Shown: positions 16,818-25,781 of the stretch, piece after piece
How positions within the stretch are numbered: position 1 is the stretch's first letter
How the letters are laid out: the number at the start of each line of letters is the position of its first letter
Assembly: GCA_964420995.1 (NCBI GenBank)
Contig: CAYQUX010000010.1
Span: 78,766-142,765, forward strand
Source of the DNA: Leptolinea sp964420995
GTDB taxonomy: Bacteria > Chloroflexota > Anaerolineae > Anaerolineales > Anaerolineaceae
DNA: 64,000 nt
Direction of reading: 5' to 3'
Notes under the pieces: model-generated
Databases searched by the model: none
What the model was told of the DNA's origin: nothing
What the model saw: only the letters and a program-made list of their open reading frames with translations
Position numbers and translations under genes: made by a program

Positions 16818-17543
16818 TTATTTGTAATCGTGAACGATTTTGCCCATGGGTAAGAAAAGATCACCCTGGCCAAAGAAACCGCCCAAAATTCGTTTTGGCT
16901 CCAGTTTATACGTAGGATCAATTTCAGAGCGCTCAAATAGAACAGAAGCACGCCCACCAAAGAACTTACCTTCCTGTGCCGTGAATTGTCCTTCTGTCAG
17001 TATCAGCTCGCGAATAGCTGTACCGCCTTCTTCTGCGCTGGGGATATATTTCAACGAGAATACACCATCCCTGCTCCACGGAATTTCTGACATTTGGGCG
17101 ATATATTCGGGTACCACGATGGTTTTCATGATCTGGTGGTCAAGCCGCACAATTTTTCCAACTACAGCTTCCTGATCTAATGTCAGGTTGATATCTGCCA
17201 ATTTCTTCTGGTATCCCCAGATCTCACGTCCAGCGGTGAGGGGAAGCGGGGAATTCACATACAGGAAAGGTTCATAGTCACCTTCGTAATTCTTGAACTT
17301 TACCTGAACATAAATTGCCATTTCTTTGAATCCCCCCTGAGTAGTGCCCAATTCAAACTGAGATACCCAGGTTATCACTTTATTGGTGCGAGGTTCCAAA
17401 GGGGCCGGTATTACTTTCTTGATATTTTCGAGGTCAGTTTCGTACACCACCAGTTGAATCCGCATATCTTTCCAGACCAATGGTGGTTTTCCATATAGTG
17501 ATGAAACAACGGGATTAGTGAAACCCCAGTTTTCAGGTAACAT
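16818..17543 (-). CDS. Acetoacetate decarboxylase-family protein
   Basis: The 241-residue protein contains GREIWGYQKKLADINL, corresponding to the lysine pair of acetoacetate decarboxylase, where the second lysine tunes the pKa of the Schiff-base lysine. Members decarboxylate beta-keto acids or catalyse aldolase/dehydratase chemistry through a Schiff base. AAGGAG lies 6 bases before the ATG. As third gene of deoC-FGGY kinase-this gene, it probably acts on a keto-acid or keto-sugar intermediate rather than in solvent formation. Exact reaction unknown. Confidence 0.8.
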   Translation of the reverse strand: MLPENWGFTNPVVSSLYGKPPLVWKDMRIQLVVYETDLENIKKVIPAPLEPRTNKVITWVSQFELGTTQGGFKEMAIYVQVKFKNYEGDYEPFLYVNSPLPLTAGREIWGYQKKLADINLTLDQEAVVGKIVRLDHQIMKTIVVPEYIAQMSEIPWSRDGVFSLKYIPSAEEGGTAIRELILTEGQFTAQEGKFFGGRASVLFERSEIDPTYKLEPKRILGGFFGQGDLFLPMGKIVHDYK

Positions 17544-17566
17544 AGCCTTCTCCTTTTTTAGATGTG

Positions 17567-19108
17567 TTATGTTCTTTTGATGCCACTAATAAGATCTCCG
17601 AGATTGGCCAGTTCGATCCCGGCTCTCTCAAAGATCGGAAGCATGGATTCATAAACTTTTGAATTGTTCGATATGGGGCGGCTGACGTCCTCAACCTGAT
17701 GTAGTTTGTCGATAATGGAAAAATCTTTCCATATACCACTACCTACAGCCGCACAGGCAGCCGCACCCAGAGCGGCAGCCTGTTGATCGATTGTAGTTTT
17801 TACGATATCCATTTCATATACATCAGCAAGAATCTGGCGCCACAGTTTACTATGACTACCTCCACCAACAACCAGCATTTCTTTTTCGAAATCACCCAAT
17901 TTCTTTAAATAATTTAATGCTATGCGCAGTTCTATGGATATACCTTCCATGGCTGCCCGGATCATGTCTGCCCTATCGTGACGCAGGTCCAACCCTAGAA
18001 ATGCACCCCGGATATTTGGACTGGCTGCCAGTGATGTGCCACCAGCCATATTTGGATTGAACATCAGGAAATTCGCGCCCACCGGTGACTCTGATGCCTC
18101 CGCTGTCATAAGGTCGTAATCATCTTTTTTTTCCAGCCGGGCTTTCTCTTTCAAATCACGGCACAGGTTATCTCGAACCCATCGGAAGCTTGAACCTGCC
18201 GCGAAAGTACTCACAGCGGACGTGAACAACCCCGGAAGTACGTGGGTAAAGACATACGGTCTTACCTTTGCATCGATCAATGGTTTGGCTGATGTGATCG
18301 CGATCCAACTGGATGACCCCAGAGAATTGTATACCCGGCCTTCGCAGATGTTCCGCGCGCCCAGTGCCATGCAGGAATTATCCACACCACCACTTACCAC
18401 TTTAACATTTGTTGTAAGTCCCAATTCTTCCGCGGATTCTCGGTCTAATTTTCCGATTACCTGTGTAGACGGAATAACCTCAGGAAAGATTCCCATTGGA
18501 AGCAGGCTGGACCCTAATAGCTCGGGATCGTATTTCCAGCCAACAAGGTCATAGATGCCACTGCCGGAAGCATACGAAAAATCCGTCCCGATATATCCGG
18601 TCAACCGGAAATTTATATAATCCTTAGTCCCGATAACTTTATCAATTCGGGAAAAGAGTTCTGGTTCGTGTTGTCTATACCACATGATCTTGAATACAGA
18701 ATACAGATGGGCGGGAAAACCATTTCCGGTTATCCTGTACCAATCTGGTTCTGGGAAGCGTGTGAAGAAATCCTTTGCTTCTTCCATAGCGCGAGAATCC
18801 GACCAGATCGGTGTGGTCTCGCGCAGCAGGTTTCCATGATTATCCAGCGGAACAACTCCCAGGCTGTGGCCTGAAATCCCTAAACATATTATTTCTTTTG
18901 GATTTACATTGGATTCTTCAAGCAACCGGCGTGTGCTTCTGACTACTGCTTGCCACCAATCCAGTGGACGCTGTTCATGCCAGCCATTTTGAGGATACAG
19001 CGTTGAATAACTTTCAAAGCATTCCGCAATGCACTTGCCATCCACATCATAGAGGGATGCTTTATTACCACCGGTACCAAGGTCATAGGCAATTATGTAC
19101 GTTTGCAC
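17567..19108 (-). CDS. FGGY-family carbohydrate kinase, xylulokinase-like
   Basis: The 513-residue protein has the two actin-like domains of FGGY kinases: YDLGTGGNKASLYD at the N-terminus, the substrate-site region GHSLGVVPLD, SGGVDNSCMALGA in the middle and EMLVVGGGSHSKLWRQILADV near the C-terminus. Family substrates include xylulose, ribulose, erythritol and gluconate, and the sequence alone does not settle which. GTG 19108 starts it, 11 bases after deoC ends. With deoC it suggests kinase-then-aldolase cleavage of a (deoxy)ketose. Confidence 0.88.
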   Translation of the reverse strand: MQTYIIAYDLGTGGNKASLYDVDGKCIAECFESYSTLYPQNGWHEQRPLDWWQAVVRSTRRLLEESNVNPKEIICLGISGHSLGVVPLDNHGNLLRETTPIWSDSRAMEEAKDFFTRFPEPDWYRITGNGFPAHLYSVFKIMWYRQHEPELFSRIDKVIGTKDYINFRLTGYIGTDFSYASGSGIYDLVGWKYDPELLGSSLLPMGIFPEVIPSTQVIGKLDRESAEELGLTTNVKVVSGGVDNSCMALGARNICEGRVYNSLGSSSWIAITSAKPLIDAKVRPYVFTHVLPGLFTSAVSTFAAGSSFRWVRDNLCRDLKEKARLEKKDDYDLMTAEASESPVGANFLMFNPNMAGGTSLAASPNIRGAFLGLDLRHDRADMIRAAMEGISIELRIALNYLKKLGDFEKEMLVVGGGSHSKLWRQILADVYEMDIVKTTIDQQAAALGAAACAAVGSGIWKDFSIIDKLHQVEDVSRPISNNSKVYESMLPIFERAGIELANLGDLISGIKRT

Positions 19109-19119
19109 GCTTTCACCAT

Positions 19120-19830
19120 TTACTCGAAATGTAAGGGAAAATGTAGTCCAGAAGCATTTTCAATTATTCGTGTCGCAGAATTTTGTGAAATACCAAATCG
19201 TGAAGCGCCCCGCCTGTACATTTCCAATAACATTTCCAGGCTGCGTACTCCGCCGGAAGCTTTGATTTTGATCTTTTCCCCAACATACTTTTTTATCAAG
19301 GACACATTCTCAAGAGTGGCTCCAGAAGGAGTCCAACCAGTACCAGTCTTAACATATGCTGCACCGGCTTTTATACTTAAATCACAGGCTTTGAGGATTT
19401 GTGATTCATCAAGATAGCTGCATTCCATGATTACCTTTACAGGTTTTTCCTGCGCCGCACTGACTACGGCTCTAATATCATTGTACACATCATCATAACG
19501 TCCTGAGAGATGCGCGGCAATATTGATTACCATATCAATCTCATCCACCCCCATATCGATCAATTCATTGGTTTCCAGTACTTTTATCGAAGTAGTCTGC
19601 CCTCCGGACGGAAAACCGACATTCCCTCCCAGCCTGGGAGATACAACTCCCTCTAGCAATTTTTTCGCGAGCACTGTCTGTGCTGGCAAAATTGTCACCA
19701 GGTAACACTGATTTTTCTTTGCCTTTTTTACTACTTCCCTTACCTTGTCATCAGTACTGTCGGCTCTGACAGCACTGATATCAATTAATTGTGCGATGTC
19801 GCGAACAGAATTTAATGTTTGGTTATTCAT
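19120..19830 (-). CDS. deoC: Deoxyribose-phosphate aldolase
   Basis: The 236-residue TIM barrel has the class I aldolase signature: VNIAAHLSG with the early Asp (DMVINIA), the Schiff-base lysine in YVKTGTGWTPSGAT and the second lysine in KIKASGGVRS. DeoC cleaves 2-deoxyribose-5-phosphate to glyceraldehyde-3-phosphate and acetaldehyde. AGGGA precedes the ATG by 7 bases. It is the first gene of a minus operon under an IclR-type operator, away from nucleoside genes, so its substrate may be another phosphorylated sugar. Confidence 0.9.
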   Translation of the reverse strand: MNNQTLNSVRDIAQLIDISAVRADSTDDKVREVVKKAKKNQCYLVTILPAQTVLAKKLLEGVVSPRLGGNVGFPSGGQTTSIKVLETNELIDMGVDEIDMVINIAAHLSGRYDDVYNDIRAVVSAAQEKPVKVIMECSYLDESQILKACDLSIKAGAAYVKTGTGWTPSGATLENVSLIKKYVGEKIKIKASGGVRSLEMLLEMYRRGASRFGISQNSATRIIENASGLHFPLHFE

Positions 19831-19877
19831 TACGCATCCCTGTCAGGCAAAAATGATGTGTTTGTATTTTTATACTT

Positions 19878-19918
19878 ATGTTCGTACATTATTATAATAT
19901 TTCCTGTGAGATTGTCAA
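19878..19918 (-). promoter_or_regulatory. deoC operon promoter with palindromic operator (module copy 1)
   Basis: On the minus strand TTGACA (19918-19913), a 16-bp spacer and TATAAT (19896-19891) are followed after one base by ATGTACGAACAT (19889-19878), the complement of the plus-strand palindrome ATGTTCGTACAT. The operator would sit across the transcription start, a repressor position. Confidence 0.8.
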
Positions 19919-19945
19919 TAACTTGCCGCCAAACGGAATTTTTCC

Positions 19946-19986
19946 TTGACATAAAGATTATAATGTTTATAATTATGTTCGTACAT
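19946..19986 (+). promoter_or_regulatory. Lactonase operon promoter with palindromic operator (module copy 2)
   Basis: TTGACA (19946-19951), a 16-bp spacer and TATAAT (19968-19973) are followed after one base by ATGTTCGTACAT (19975-19986). It is a mirror of the deoC promoter and drives the five-gene plus operon. Confidence 0.8.
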
Positions 19987-20007
19987 TGTAACATAACAGG
20001 AATTTAA

Positions 20008-20952
20008 ATGCGCTTCCTTATCTCTGTCACCGGCCCAATCCCCTGGAATTCTACTGGCATCACCGATGCCCATAATCACGTTTGGATTAACCGCGTTCCC
20101 GGAGGCTGCTCTTCCAATCCCGTTCTTGATGATTTTCGCGCCGGAATTCGTGAATTGACAGAATACCGAAATGCCGGTGGAGGCGCCATCATTGACTGCC
20201 AACCGGCTGGATGTGGTCGAAACGCATTGCGACTACATCAATTATCCCGGTCCACCGAAGTTGTCATTATCTCTGCTACAGGGTTTCACCGCCCTTTGTA
20301 TTACCCGCCAGACTATTGGTTATGGAAAACAGATACGGATCGATTGACCCGGTTTTTCATTAAGGAACTTCAGGTAGGTGAAGAAGAAACCTTGAATTCA
20401 GATTCTGTCGTAAAAGCCGGATTTATAAAGGTTGCCTGTGAAGAAACACTCACCAAGACAAACCAGACGGCTCTTCAGGCTGCCGGGCAGGCTGCCAAGC
20501 AGACCGGGCGAAGCGTGCAAATACACACCGAAAAAGGTCATTCAGCCGAAGACATCGTTTCGTTTTTTATTGGATTGGGGCTGTCTCCCAATCAACTTGT
20601 TCTCTGCCATATGGACAAGCGGCCAGATATAGGGTTGCACAAAGAACTGTCCAAATCTGGTGTTGCCCTTGAATATGACACGTTCTTTCGGTCGAAATAT
20701 GCCCCGGAAACAAACCTTTGGCCGTTAATCCAAAAAATGATTGACTCGGGGCTGGAAGATTACATCTGTCTGGCTACTGACATGGCAGAGGCAGCCCAAT
20801 GGACTTCACTTGGTTCAGGACCGGGATTTGCCTCATTTCCCGGTCAGATCCGCTCTCGTTTGCTTTCTCAAAACCTGCCTGAAAGTACGGTCAGAAAACT
20901 AACCGGTGAAAACATTTGTCGAATTCTTTCAGTAGAAATCGAATCAGAATAG
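20008..20952 (+). CDS. Phosphotriesterase-family metallohydrolase (probable sugar lactonase)
   Basis: The 314-residue TIM barrel has the binuclear-metal ligands of the phosphotriesterase family: DAHNHVW (HxH), a bridging lysine in AGFIKVAC, histidines in VQIHTEKGH and LCHMDKRPD, and the final aspartate in CLATDMAE. Many bacterial members hydrolyse lactones or phospho-sugar lactones. AGGA precedes the ATG by 8 bases. It is the first of five tightly spaced genes, so lactone hydrolysis in an oxidative sugar pathway is the likely job. Confidence 0.83.
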   Translation: MRFLISVTGPIPWNSTGITDAHNHVWINRVPGGCSSNPVLDDFRAGIRELTEYRNAGGGAIIDCQPAGCGRNALRLHQLSRSTEVVIISATGFHRPLYYPPDYWLWKTDTDRLTRFFIKELQVGEEETLNSDSVVKAGFIKVACEETLTKTNQTALQAAGQAAKQTGRSVQIHTEKGHSAEDIVSFFIGLGLSPNQLVLCHMDKRPDIGLHKELSKSGVALEYDTFFRSKYAPETNLWPLIQKMIDSGLEDYICLATDMAEAAQWTSLGSGPGFASFPGQIRSRLLSQNLPESTVRKLTGENICRILSVEIESE

Positions 20953-20962
20953 GAGACCTTCC

Positions 20963-21541
20963 ATGCTGGATATTCCCTTTTTAATTGACATTTCATACCC
21001 CTCCTGTATTCCTGATAGATTCGATCGCCATCTTGAACGCCATCTCTCCTCCATGGAAGGCATGTTCTCTGATAATTCCGCTTACCAGGAACTGCTGAAA
21101 GCCGGGGATATTTTGATGTATGAGGTGTATGAGATCCACCGTCCGGAAATTGCCGGAGAGCTCTTGTCAGGGATTTCCATTGTACATCCCGGAAAAGTGG
21201 GAGCGGAATTTTTCATGACAAAAGGCCATTTCCATTCCATACTTGAAACCGCAGAAATTTACTACTGTCTCAAGGGGGAGGGCTTCATGGTAATGGAAGA
21301 TCCAGATGGCAATTCACGGGTGGAACCTTTGCGCCCGGGAAAAATACTCTATGTGCCGCCTTGTTGGGCGCATCGTTCCGTTTGCACCGGGCGGCAGGAA
21401 GACCTGGCAACATATTTCATCTATCCGGGCAATGCGGGTCATGATTACAAGACAATTATTAAGCAGGGATTTCGAAAAATCATCGTCGATAGCCCTGACG
21501 GAGTTGTTATTGTTGACAATCCAAATTTAAAGGCGGGCTAA
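20963..21541 (+). CDS. Cupin sugar isomerase, archaeal glucose-6-phosphate isomerase type
   Basis: The 192-residue cupin shows TKGHFHSILETAEIYYCLKGEG followed by PPCWAHRSVCTG, the metal-binding His/His/Glu/His set of cupin phosphoglucose isomerases. These enzymes interconvert an aldose phosphate and a ketose phosphate. It starts 10 bases after the lactonase and ends 4 bases before the dehydrogenase. A cupin isomerase embedded in a catabolic operon more likely acts on the operon's own sugar phosphate than as the housekeeping glycolytic enzyme. Confidence 0.8.
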   Translation: MLDIPFLIDISYPSCIPDRFDRHLERHLSSMEGMFSDNSAYQELLKAGDILMYEVYEIHRPEIAGELLSGISIVHPGKVGAEFFMTKGHFHSILETAEIYYCLKGEGFMVMEDPDGNSRVEPLRPGKILYVPPCWAHRSVCTGRQEDLATYFIYPGNAGHDYKTIIKQGFRKIIVDSPDGVVIVDNPNLKAG

Positions 21542-21545
21542 CAAA

Positions 21546-22508
21546 ATGGATCTAAAAAAATGCAGACTTCTTGTAACTCCAACATCATACGCCAAGAATG
21601 ACCCTACTCTTAAAACCGAGTTGGAAAAACAGGTAGGTGAAGTTGTTTACAGCCAGACTGGCAAACCATTGACCTCGGAAGAAGTAAGCAGGTTGCTTCC
21701 CGATGTGGATGGATATATTGCCGGCCTGGATTGCATTGACAGCAACGCGCTGAAGCATGCCGATAAACTAAAAGTGATCGCCCGCTATGGAGTGGGGCTG
21801 GACGCTGTGGATCTGGATGCAGCCAGGAAAAAGGGAATTGTGGTTACCTATACACCCGGAGCCAATGCCGCGTCTGTCGCAGAATTGACGGTAGCGCTTA
21901 TCCTGACACTATCCCGGCAACTATATGCCGCATTTTCAGCCACTCGTGCCGGTCAATACCCGCGACTTTCCGGTATCACCCTGGAGGGAAAACAAATCGC
22001 TCTGATCGGGCTGGGATCCATTGGGAAGCAGACTGCTCTGCGATTGAAAGGATTTGGGTGCATGTTGTCCGCATATGACCCATATCCTGATCAAGGATTT
22101 GCCGCCGAACATGGAGTTCGCCTGAGTGAAATGGATGACATCATCGCGGCAGCCGACTTTGTCAGTCTGCATTTACCGTTAACGCCGCAGACAAAAAATC
22201 TGGTTAACGATCAATTCATTGCCCGCATGAAAAAAGGATCTTTTCTGATCAATACAGCGCGTGGCGAACTCATTGATGAAACCGCGCTATTGAACGCGTT
22301 GAAAGGCGGTCATCTTGCCGGCGCCGGGCTTGACGCGTTAACCCAGGAACCGCCTGAACCTGGAAATGAATTATTGGCATTCCCCACTGTTGTCTCCACG
22401 CCCCATATTGGCGCACAAACAGACGGCGCGGTTAATCAAATGGGCTGGATGGCCATGCAGGATTGTCTTGCCGTGCTGAAAGGTGAGAAACCCGCGCACC
22501 CTGTGTAA
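21546..22508 (+). CDS. D-isomer-specific 2-hydroxyacid dehydrogenase
   Basis: The 320-residue product is of the phosphoglycerate dehydrogenase/glyoxylate reductase family. It has RYGVGLDAVD, the NAD-binding IGLGSIGKQTALRL, and catalytic Arg in NTARGELID, Glu in LTQEPPEPG and His in STPHIGAQT. The ACT tail of biosynthetic SerA is absent, which fits a catabolic 2-keto/2-hydroxy acid step. It is the third gene of the IclR-controlled plus operon. Confidence 0.88.
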   Translation: MDLKKCRLLVTPTSYAKNDPTLKTELEKQVGEVVYSQTGKPLTSEEVSRLLPDVDGYIAGLDCIDSNALKHADKLKVIARYGVGLDAVDLDAARKKGIVVTYTPGANAASVAELTVALILTLSRQLYAAFSATRAGQYPRLSGITLEGKQIALIGLGSIGKQTALRLKGFGCMLSAYDPYPDQGFAAEHGVRLSEMDDIIAAADFVSLHLPLTPQTKNLVNDQFIARMKKGSFLINTARGELIDETALLNALKGGHLAGAGLDALTQEPPEPGNELLAFPTVVSTPHIGAQTDGAVNQMGWMAMQDCLAVLKGEKPAHPV

Positions 22509-22528
22509 CCTGAAAAATTGAGGAGAAC

Positions 22529-23185
22529 ATGGATAAGAAGACGGTACTGGAAAAGATCAAAGAACTTGGACTGATTTCCGTGATCCGGGGTCCATCAGTC
22601 GAATTAACCCTGAAAATGGTGGAAGCACTGGTTGAAGGTGGTGTTCTGGCAATTGAGATCACATATAGCACACCCAACGCAGAGGATGTGGTAACACAAC
22701 TGAACAAACGATTCAAAGAAAAGATTGTACTGGGTATGGGCACGTTGACAAAACCAACCCAGGTGAAAACTGCTCTGGCAGCCGGAGCGAATTTTCTCGT
22801 CAGCCCGGTATGCGAACCCGGATTGGTAAAAACGATGACCTCTTCCGGCGCGGCCAGCATGATCGGCGCGCTTACACCAACCGAAGTTTTTTCCGCATAT
22901 GAAGCCGGTGCCGATGTAGTCAAGATATTTCCGGGCTCACTTACCGGCCCTTCCTATATAAAAGCCTTGCACGGTCCATTCCCGCAAATTCCCATGATGC
23001 CAACCGGTGGTGTCAGCGCAGATAATGTGAAAGAATGGTTCGCCGCCGGTGTGATCGCTGTCGGTGCTGGCAGCGAGTTATGTCCCCCAAAACTTGCCCA
23101 GGAAGGAAAATTTGCGGAGATCAGTGAAAAGGCAGACAGTTTCGTCAAGGCAGTGATATCGGCCAAATTAACAAGGCGGGAATAA
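22529..23185 (+). CDS. eda: KDPG/KHG aldolase family protein
   Basis: The 218-residue class I aldolase has ISVIRG, the catalytic glutamate in AIEITYSTP, GMGTLT, and the Schiff-base lysine in DVVKIFPGS, with the phosphate site around MPTGGVS. The family splits 2-keto-3-deoxy-6-phosphogluconate or related 2-keto-3-deoxy acids to pyruvate and an aldehyde. GAGGAG precedes the ATG. Within this operon it would be the carbon-carbon cleavage step, alongside a second possible aldolase of the DapA family in the facing operon. Confidence 0.88.
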   Translation: MDKKTVLEKIKELGLISVIRGPSVELTLKMVEALVEGGVLAIEITYSTPNAEDVVTQLNKRFKEKIVLGMGTLTKPTQVKTALAAGANFLVSPVCEPGLVKTMTSSGAASMIGALTPTEVFSAYEAGADVVKIFPGSLTGPSYIKALHGPFPQIPMMPTGGVSADNVKEWFAAGVIAVGAGSELCPPKLAQEGKFAEISEKADSFVKAVISAKLTRRE

Positions 23186-23188
23186 TCT

Positions 23189-24139
23189 ATGAATCCACCC
23201 TATCCCATTGTCAAAAAGACAGATCCCACATTCTATTTCATTGGTGTCACCACCAAAAAATCTTCTATTATGAAGGTGTTTCCCCTCTGGATGCAGGTCC
23301 TTGGCCGGCCGGAGGTGATCATTGAAGGTGTTGACCTGAAAATCCACGACTCACAGGATGCATACAGGCAGGCTGTGTCTCAGATCAAATATGACCCACA
23401 ATCTCTCGGGGCATTGGTAACCACTCATAAGATCGATCTATTGACCGCCGCACGAGACATGTTTGAATATTTGGATCCTTACGCCCTGATCTGTGATGAG
23501 GTATCCAGCATATCCAAACTAGACGGTCGGCTGGAAGGCCACGCGAAAGATCCGATCACTGCCGGTCTCAGTCTTGATGCCATTATCGGAGATGGTTACT
23601 TTGGGGAAACCGGTGGCGAGGTATTGTGTTTTGGTGCCGGCGGTTCAGCCATTGCCACCCTGCTGCATCTGATTAATAAGAAACATCAGGCTGACCGTCC
23701 ACGCCGGTTCATCATGATCAACCGTTCACAGGGACGCCTTGATCATGCCATGCAGATGGTTGCCAGCTTAAAAACTGATATTCAGGTGGACTATATTTGC
23801 AACGATGACCCGGTTAAAAATGATGAAATGATGAAAACCATGCCGGATTGCACCGTTGTGATCAATGCGACCGGGATGGGAAAAGACACCCCCGGTTCAC
23901 CCATTTCCGACCGGGGGTTATTCCCAAGAAATGGCATCGCCTGGGAGTTTAACTACCGCGGCGAATTGGATTTTATGCAACAGGCGCTTCGCCAGGTCAA
24001 CAGCCGTGGGATCAAGGTTGAAGATGGCTGGTTGTACTTTGTACATGGTTGGACGCAGGTAGTTGCCCAGGTACTGCATGTTGATCTGAACAAGGAATTG
24101 TTTGAAAAACTGAATATCGCTGCGGATTCAGTTCGATAA
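23189..24139 (+). CDS. Shikimate/quinate dehydrogenase-like oxidoreductase
   Basis: The 316-residue protein has the shikimate dehydrogenase layout: an N-terminal substrate domain with ALVTTHKIDLL carrying the catalytic-type lysine, then a Rossmann fold with CFGAGGSAIATLL, and NATGMGKDTPGSP. It is longer than AroE and lies in a sugar operon, not with aromatic genes, so a polyol or cyclic hydroxy acid is the likelier substrate. It starts 3 bases after eda and ends the operon before a terminator. Confidence 0.78.
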   Translation: MNPPYPIVKKTDPTFYFIGVTTKKSSIMKVFPLWMQVLGRPEVIIEGVDLKIHDSQDAYRQAVSQIKYDPQSLGALVTTHKIDLLTAARDMFEYLDPYALICDEVSSISKLDGRLEGHAKDPITAGLSLDAIIGDGYFGETGGEVLCFGAGGSAIATLLHLINKKHQADRPRRFIMINRSQGRLDHAMQMVASLKTDIQVDYICNDDPVKNDEMMKTMPDCTVVINATGMGKDTPGSPISDRGLFPRNGIAWEFNYRGELDFMQQALRQVNSRGIKVEDGWLYFVHGWTQVVAQVLHVDLNKELFEKLNIAADSVR

Positions 24140-24161
24140 AGCTTCACATTTCTCCTTTTGC

Positions 24162-24190
24162 GAAAAACCCTGACCCTGTCAGGGCTTTTC
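24162..24190 (+). terminator. Intrinsic terminator of the plus operon
   Basis: CCCTGAC (24168-24174) pairs with GTCAGGG (24178-24184), extended by A/T pairs and followed by CTTTTCGTTT. Confidence 0.85.
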
Positions 24191-24195
24191 GTTTA

Positions 24196-24250
24196 ACCAA
24201 CCATATTACAAACCGTTAAAAAGGAGCATATGGTTGGTATGCTCCTTTTT
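24196..24250. terminator. Bidirectional terminator with alternative/pseudoknot pairing
   Basis: AAAAAGGAGCAT (24218-24229) and ATGCTCCTTTTT (24239-24250) form a perfect 12-bp stem that can terminate the minus-strand nitroreductase transcript. Its 9-base loop is complementary to ACCAACCAT at 24196-24204, so the region can form either an overlapping hairpin or an H-type pseudoknot. Confidence 0.7.
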
Positions 24251-24284
24251 AAACTTTAAGATTTATTGTTTTCTGCCGATGAAT

Positions 24285-24788
24285 TTACCAACCATTCCAA
24301 TGCACTTTTTTCGAGTCAAAACGGTCTGATTTTGTGGACGGGTTCGCAGGATGGCCAAGCGCGAGAAATGCCAGCGGTTGAATATTGCCTGGCAGACCCA
24401 ATAGATGGCGAAAGCCTTTGATGATTTCAGACATTGGTTGAACGACCAGCCAGCAACCGCCAAGTCCGAGAGCATGGGCTGCCAGCAGAATTGTCTGACC
24501 GGCAATACTTGCGTCTTGAATCCACATATCCGGTGAAATGGATGTGTCCCCGCAAATCAAAATGCCCAGCGGTGTTCGTTTGAGAAATCCGCCATACGGA
24601 TGAAATCCGGCGATCTTTTCCAAAACAACCCGTTCATTGATTACAACATACTTCCATGATTGCGCGTTATCTGCCGTTGGTGACTGCATGGCACATTTTA
24701 GCAAAGTGTCTATGTCAGAATCCGATACAGCTTTTTCTGTAAAGGACCGGCAGCTCCGTCTTGTCATAATGCACTCTAAGGCATCCAC
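24285..24788 (-). CDS. Nitroreductase-family flavoprotein
   Basis: The 167-residue product has the nitroreductase fold: MTRRSCRSF for FMN phosphate binding, SPTADNAQSWKYVVI, and AAHALGLGGCWL near the C-terminus. The start is GTG 24788, with GGGAG about 7 bases upstream; ATG 24767 is a weaker alternative. It ends the long iclR-transport-catabolism run and follows the DapA-like gene by 19 bases. It probably reduces an unsaturated or nitro substrate with NAD(P)H; its role in the pathway is unclear. Confidence 0.83.
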   Translation of the reverse strand: MDALECIMTRRSCRSFTEKAVSDSDIDTLLKCAMQSPTADNAQSWKYVVINERVVLEKIAGFHPYGGFLKRTPLGILICGDTSISPDMWIQDASIAGQTILLAAHALGLGGCWLVVQPMSEIIKGFRHLLGLPGNIQPLAFLALGHPANPSTKSDRFDSKKVHWNGW

Positions 24789-24807
24789 GAATAATCTCCC
24801 TTCCCAT

Positions 24808-25740
24808 TTATGTTGGTAGATAATCACCGATCTCCATCGGAATACCCAGGCTGTCGAATCCTGTCTGCAGGATTGTCTGCAGATCCTGGTACTTCGGTGA
24901 GTTGAACGCAGGAAGCTGCATGGGCTTGCGTGGAAATCCTGCGTCAAAACCGCGGGCATATAACGCCATGTGCGAAGCGATGGTGCTATCAGTAAAGTGC
25001 AGCTTGTTGCTGATGTCCATCATCACATAATAGGCTTTTTCTGAGGTTGGTACATCTCCCTGTATGGTTGATTTGGTCAGTAACGTCATAATTTCTGGAG
25101 CGTAGTTGTTCATCCCGGCGATCATCGCGCGGCAACCCATATAGTAATAAGGCAGCCATCCTTTGGATGTTCCCAGAATTACTTCAAATTTCTTGTTGCC
25201 TAATTTTACGTCATAAAACACAGTGCTTAAAAACCCTACATCAACCGGGCTGTCTTTAATACCAGCCAATCCCAATTCCTGCAGTTTTTTGACTGTGCTG
25301 GTAGTAAATGAAAACCGGGATGTTTCCGGGTTGTTGTACGCATAAACGGGAATATTTACAGATTCCAGAATGTCTTTATAAAATTGGAGTATCAATTCTT
25401 CAGAATGCTTGTAATAAAAAGGTGGAACAGATGCGATACCATCAACACCTATCGATTCCGCTTTCTTTGCAAGATCGATAGTGTTTTTTGTATCCACACA
25501 GCCCACATGAGGGATTAGTATTTTTTCTTTATACAACCCGGCTACATCTTTTGCCAGGCGGAAAATTTCCACTCTCTCATCATTTGTCATCATGGGGCCG
25601 GCGCCATATGATCCGGTTAGAAAAAGTCCATCAACTCCCTTATCAAACATCCACTGCATATGCCAGCGGGTTCTATTTAGGTCCAGAGTACCATCTGGAT
25701 TAAAAAATGTGATATTTGGAACCAGAGAACCTGAAATCAT
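24808..25740 (-). CDS. DapA/KDG-aldolase family lyase
   Basis: The 310-residue TIM-barrel has the family's GSYGAGPMMTNDER in place of the GTTGE loop, the tyrosine in PVYAYNNPE and the Schiff-base lysine in LAGIKDSPVD. Members include dihydrodipicolinate synthase, N-acetylneuraminate lyase and 2-keto-3-deoxygluconate aldolase. AGGAGG just before ATG 25740 fixes the start, although the frame is open to 25791. Located after a lactonase-like gene and an FGGY kinase, it is most likely a sugar-acid aldolase. Confidence 0.85.
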   Translation of the reverse strand: MISGSLVPNITFFNPDGTLDLNRTRWHMQWMFDKGVDGLFLTGSYGAGPMMTNDERVEIFRLAKDVAGLYKEKILIPHVGCVDTKNTIDLAKKAESIGVDGIASVPPFYYKHSEELILQFYKDILESVNIPVYAYNNPETSRFSFTTSTVKKLQELGLAGIKDSPVDVGFLSTVFYDVKLGNKKFEVILGTSKGWLPYYYMGCRAMIAGMNNYAPEIMTLLTKSTIQGDVPTSEKAYYVMMDISNKLHFTDSTIASHMALYARGFDAGFPRKPMQLPAFNSPKYQDLQTILQTGFDSLGIPMEIGDYLPT

Positions 25741-25781
25741 CGCTCCTCCTGATTTATTACTCATTTTTAGGCGAGTAAGTT

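Noticed and set aside
17320..17345. C6 run resembling the complement of the AGGGGGG repeat loop
   Set aside because: It lies within the acetoacetate-decarboxylase-like coding sequence and has no flanking stem.
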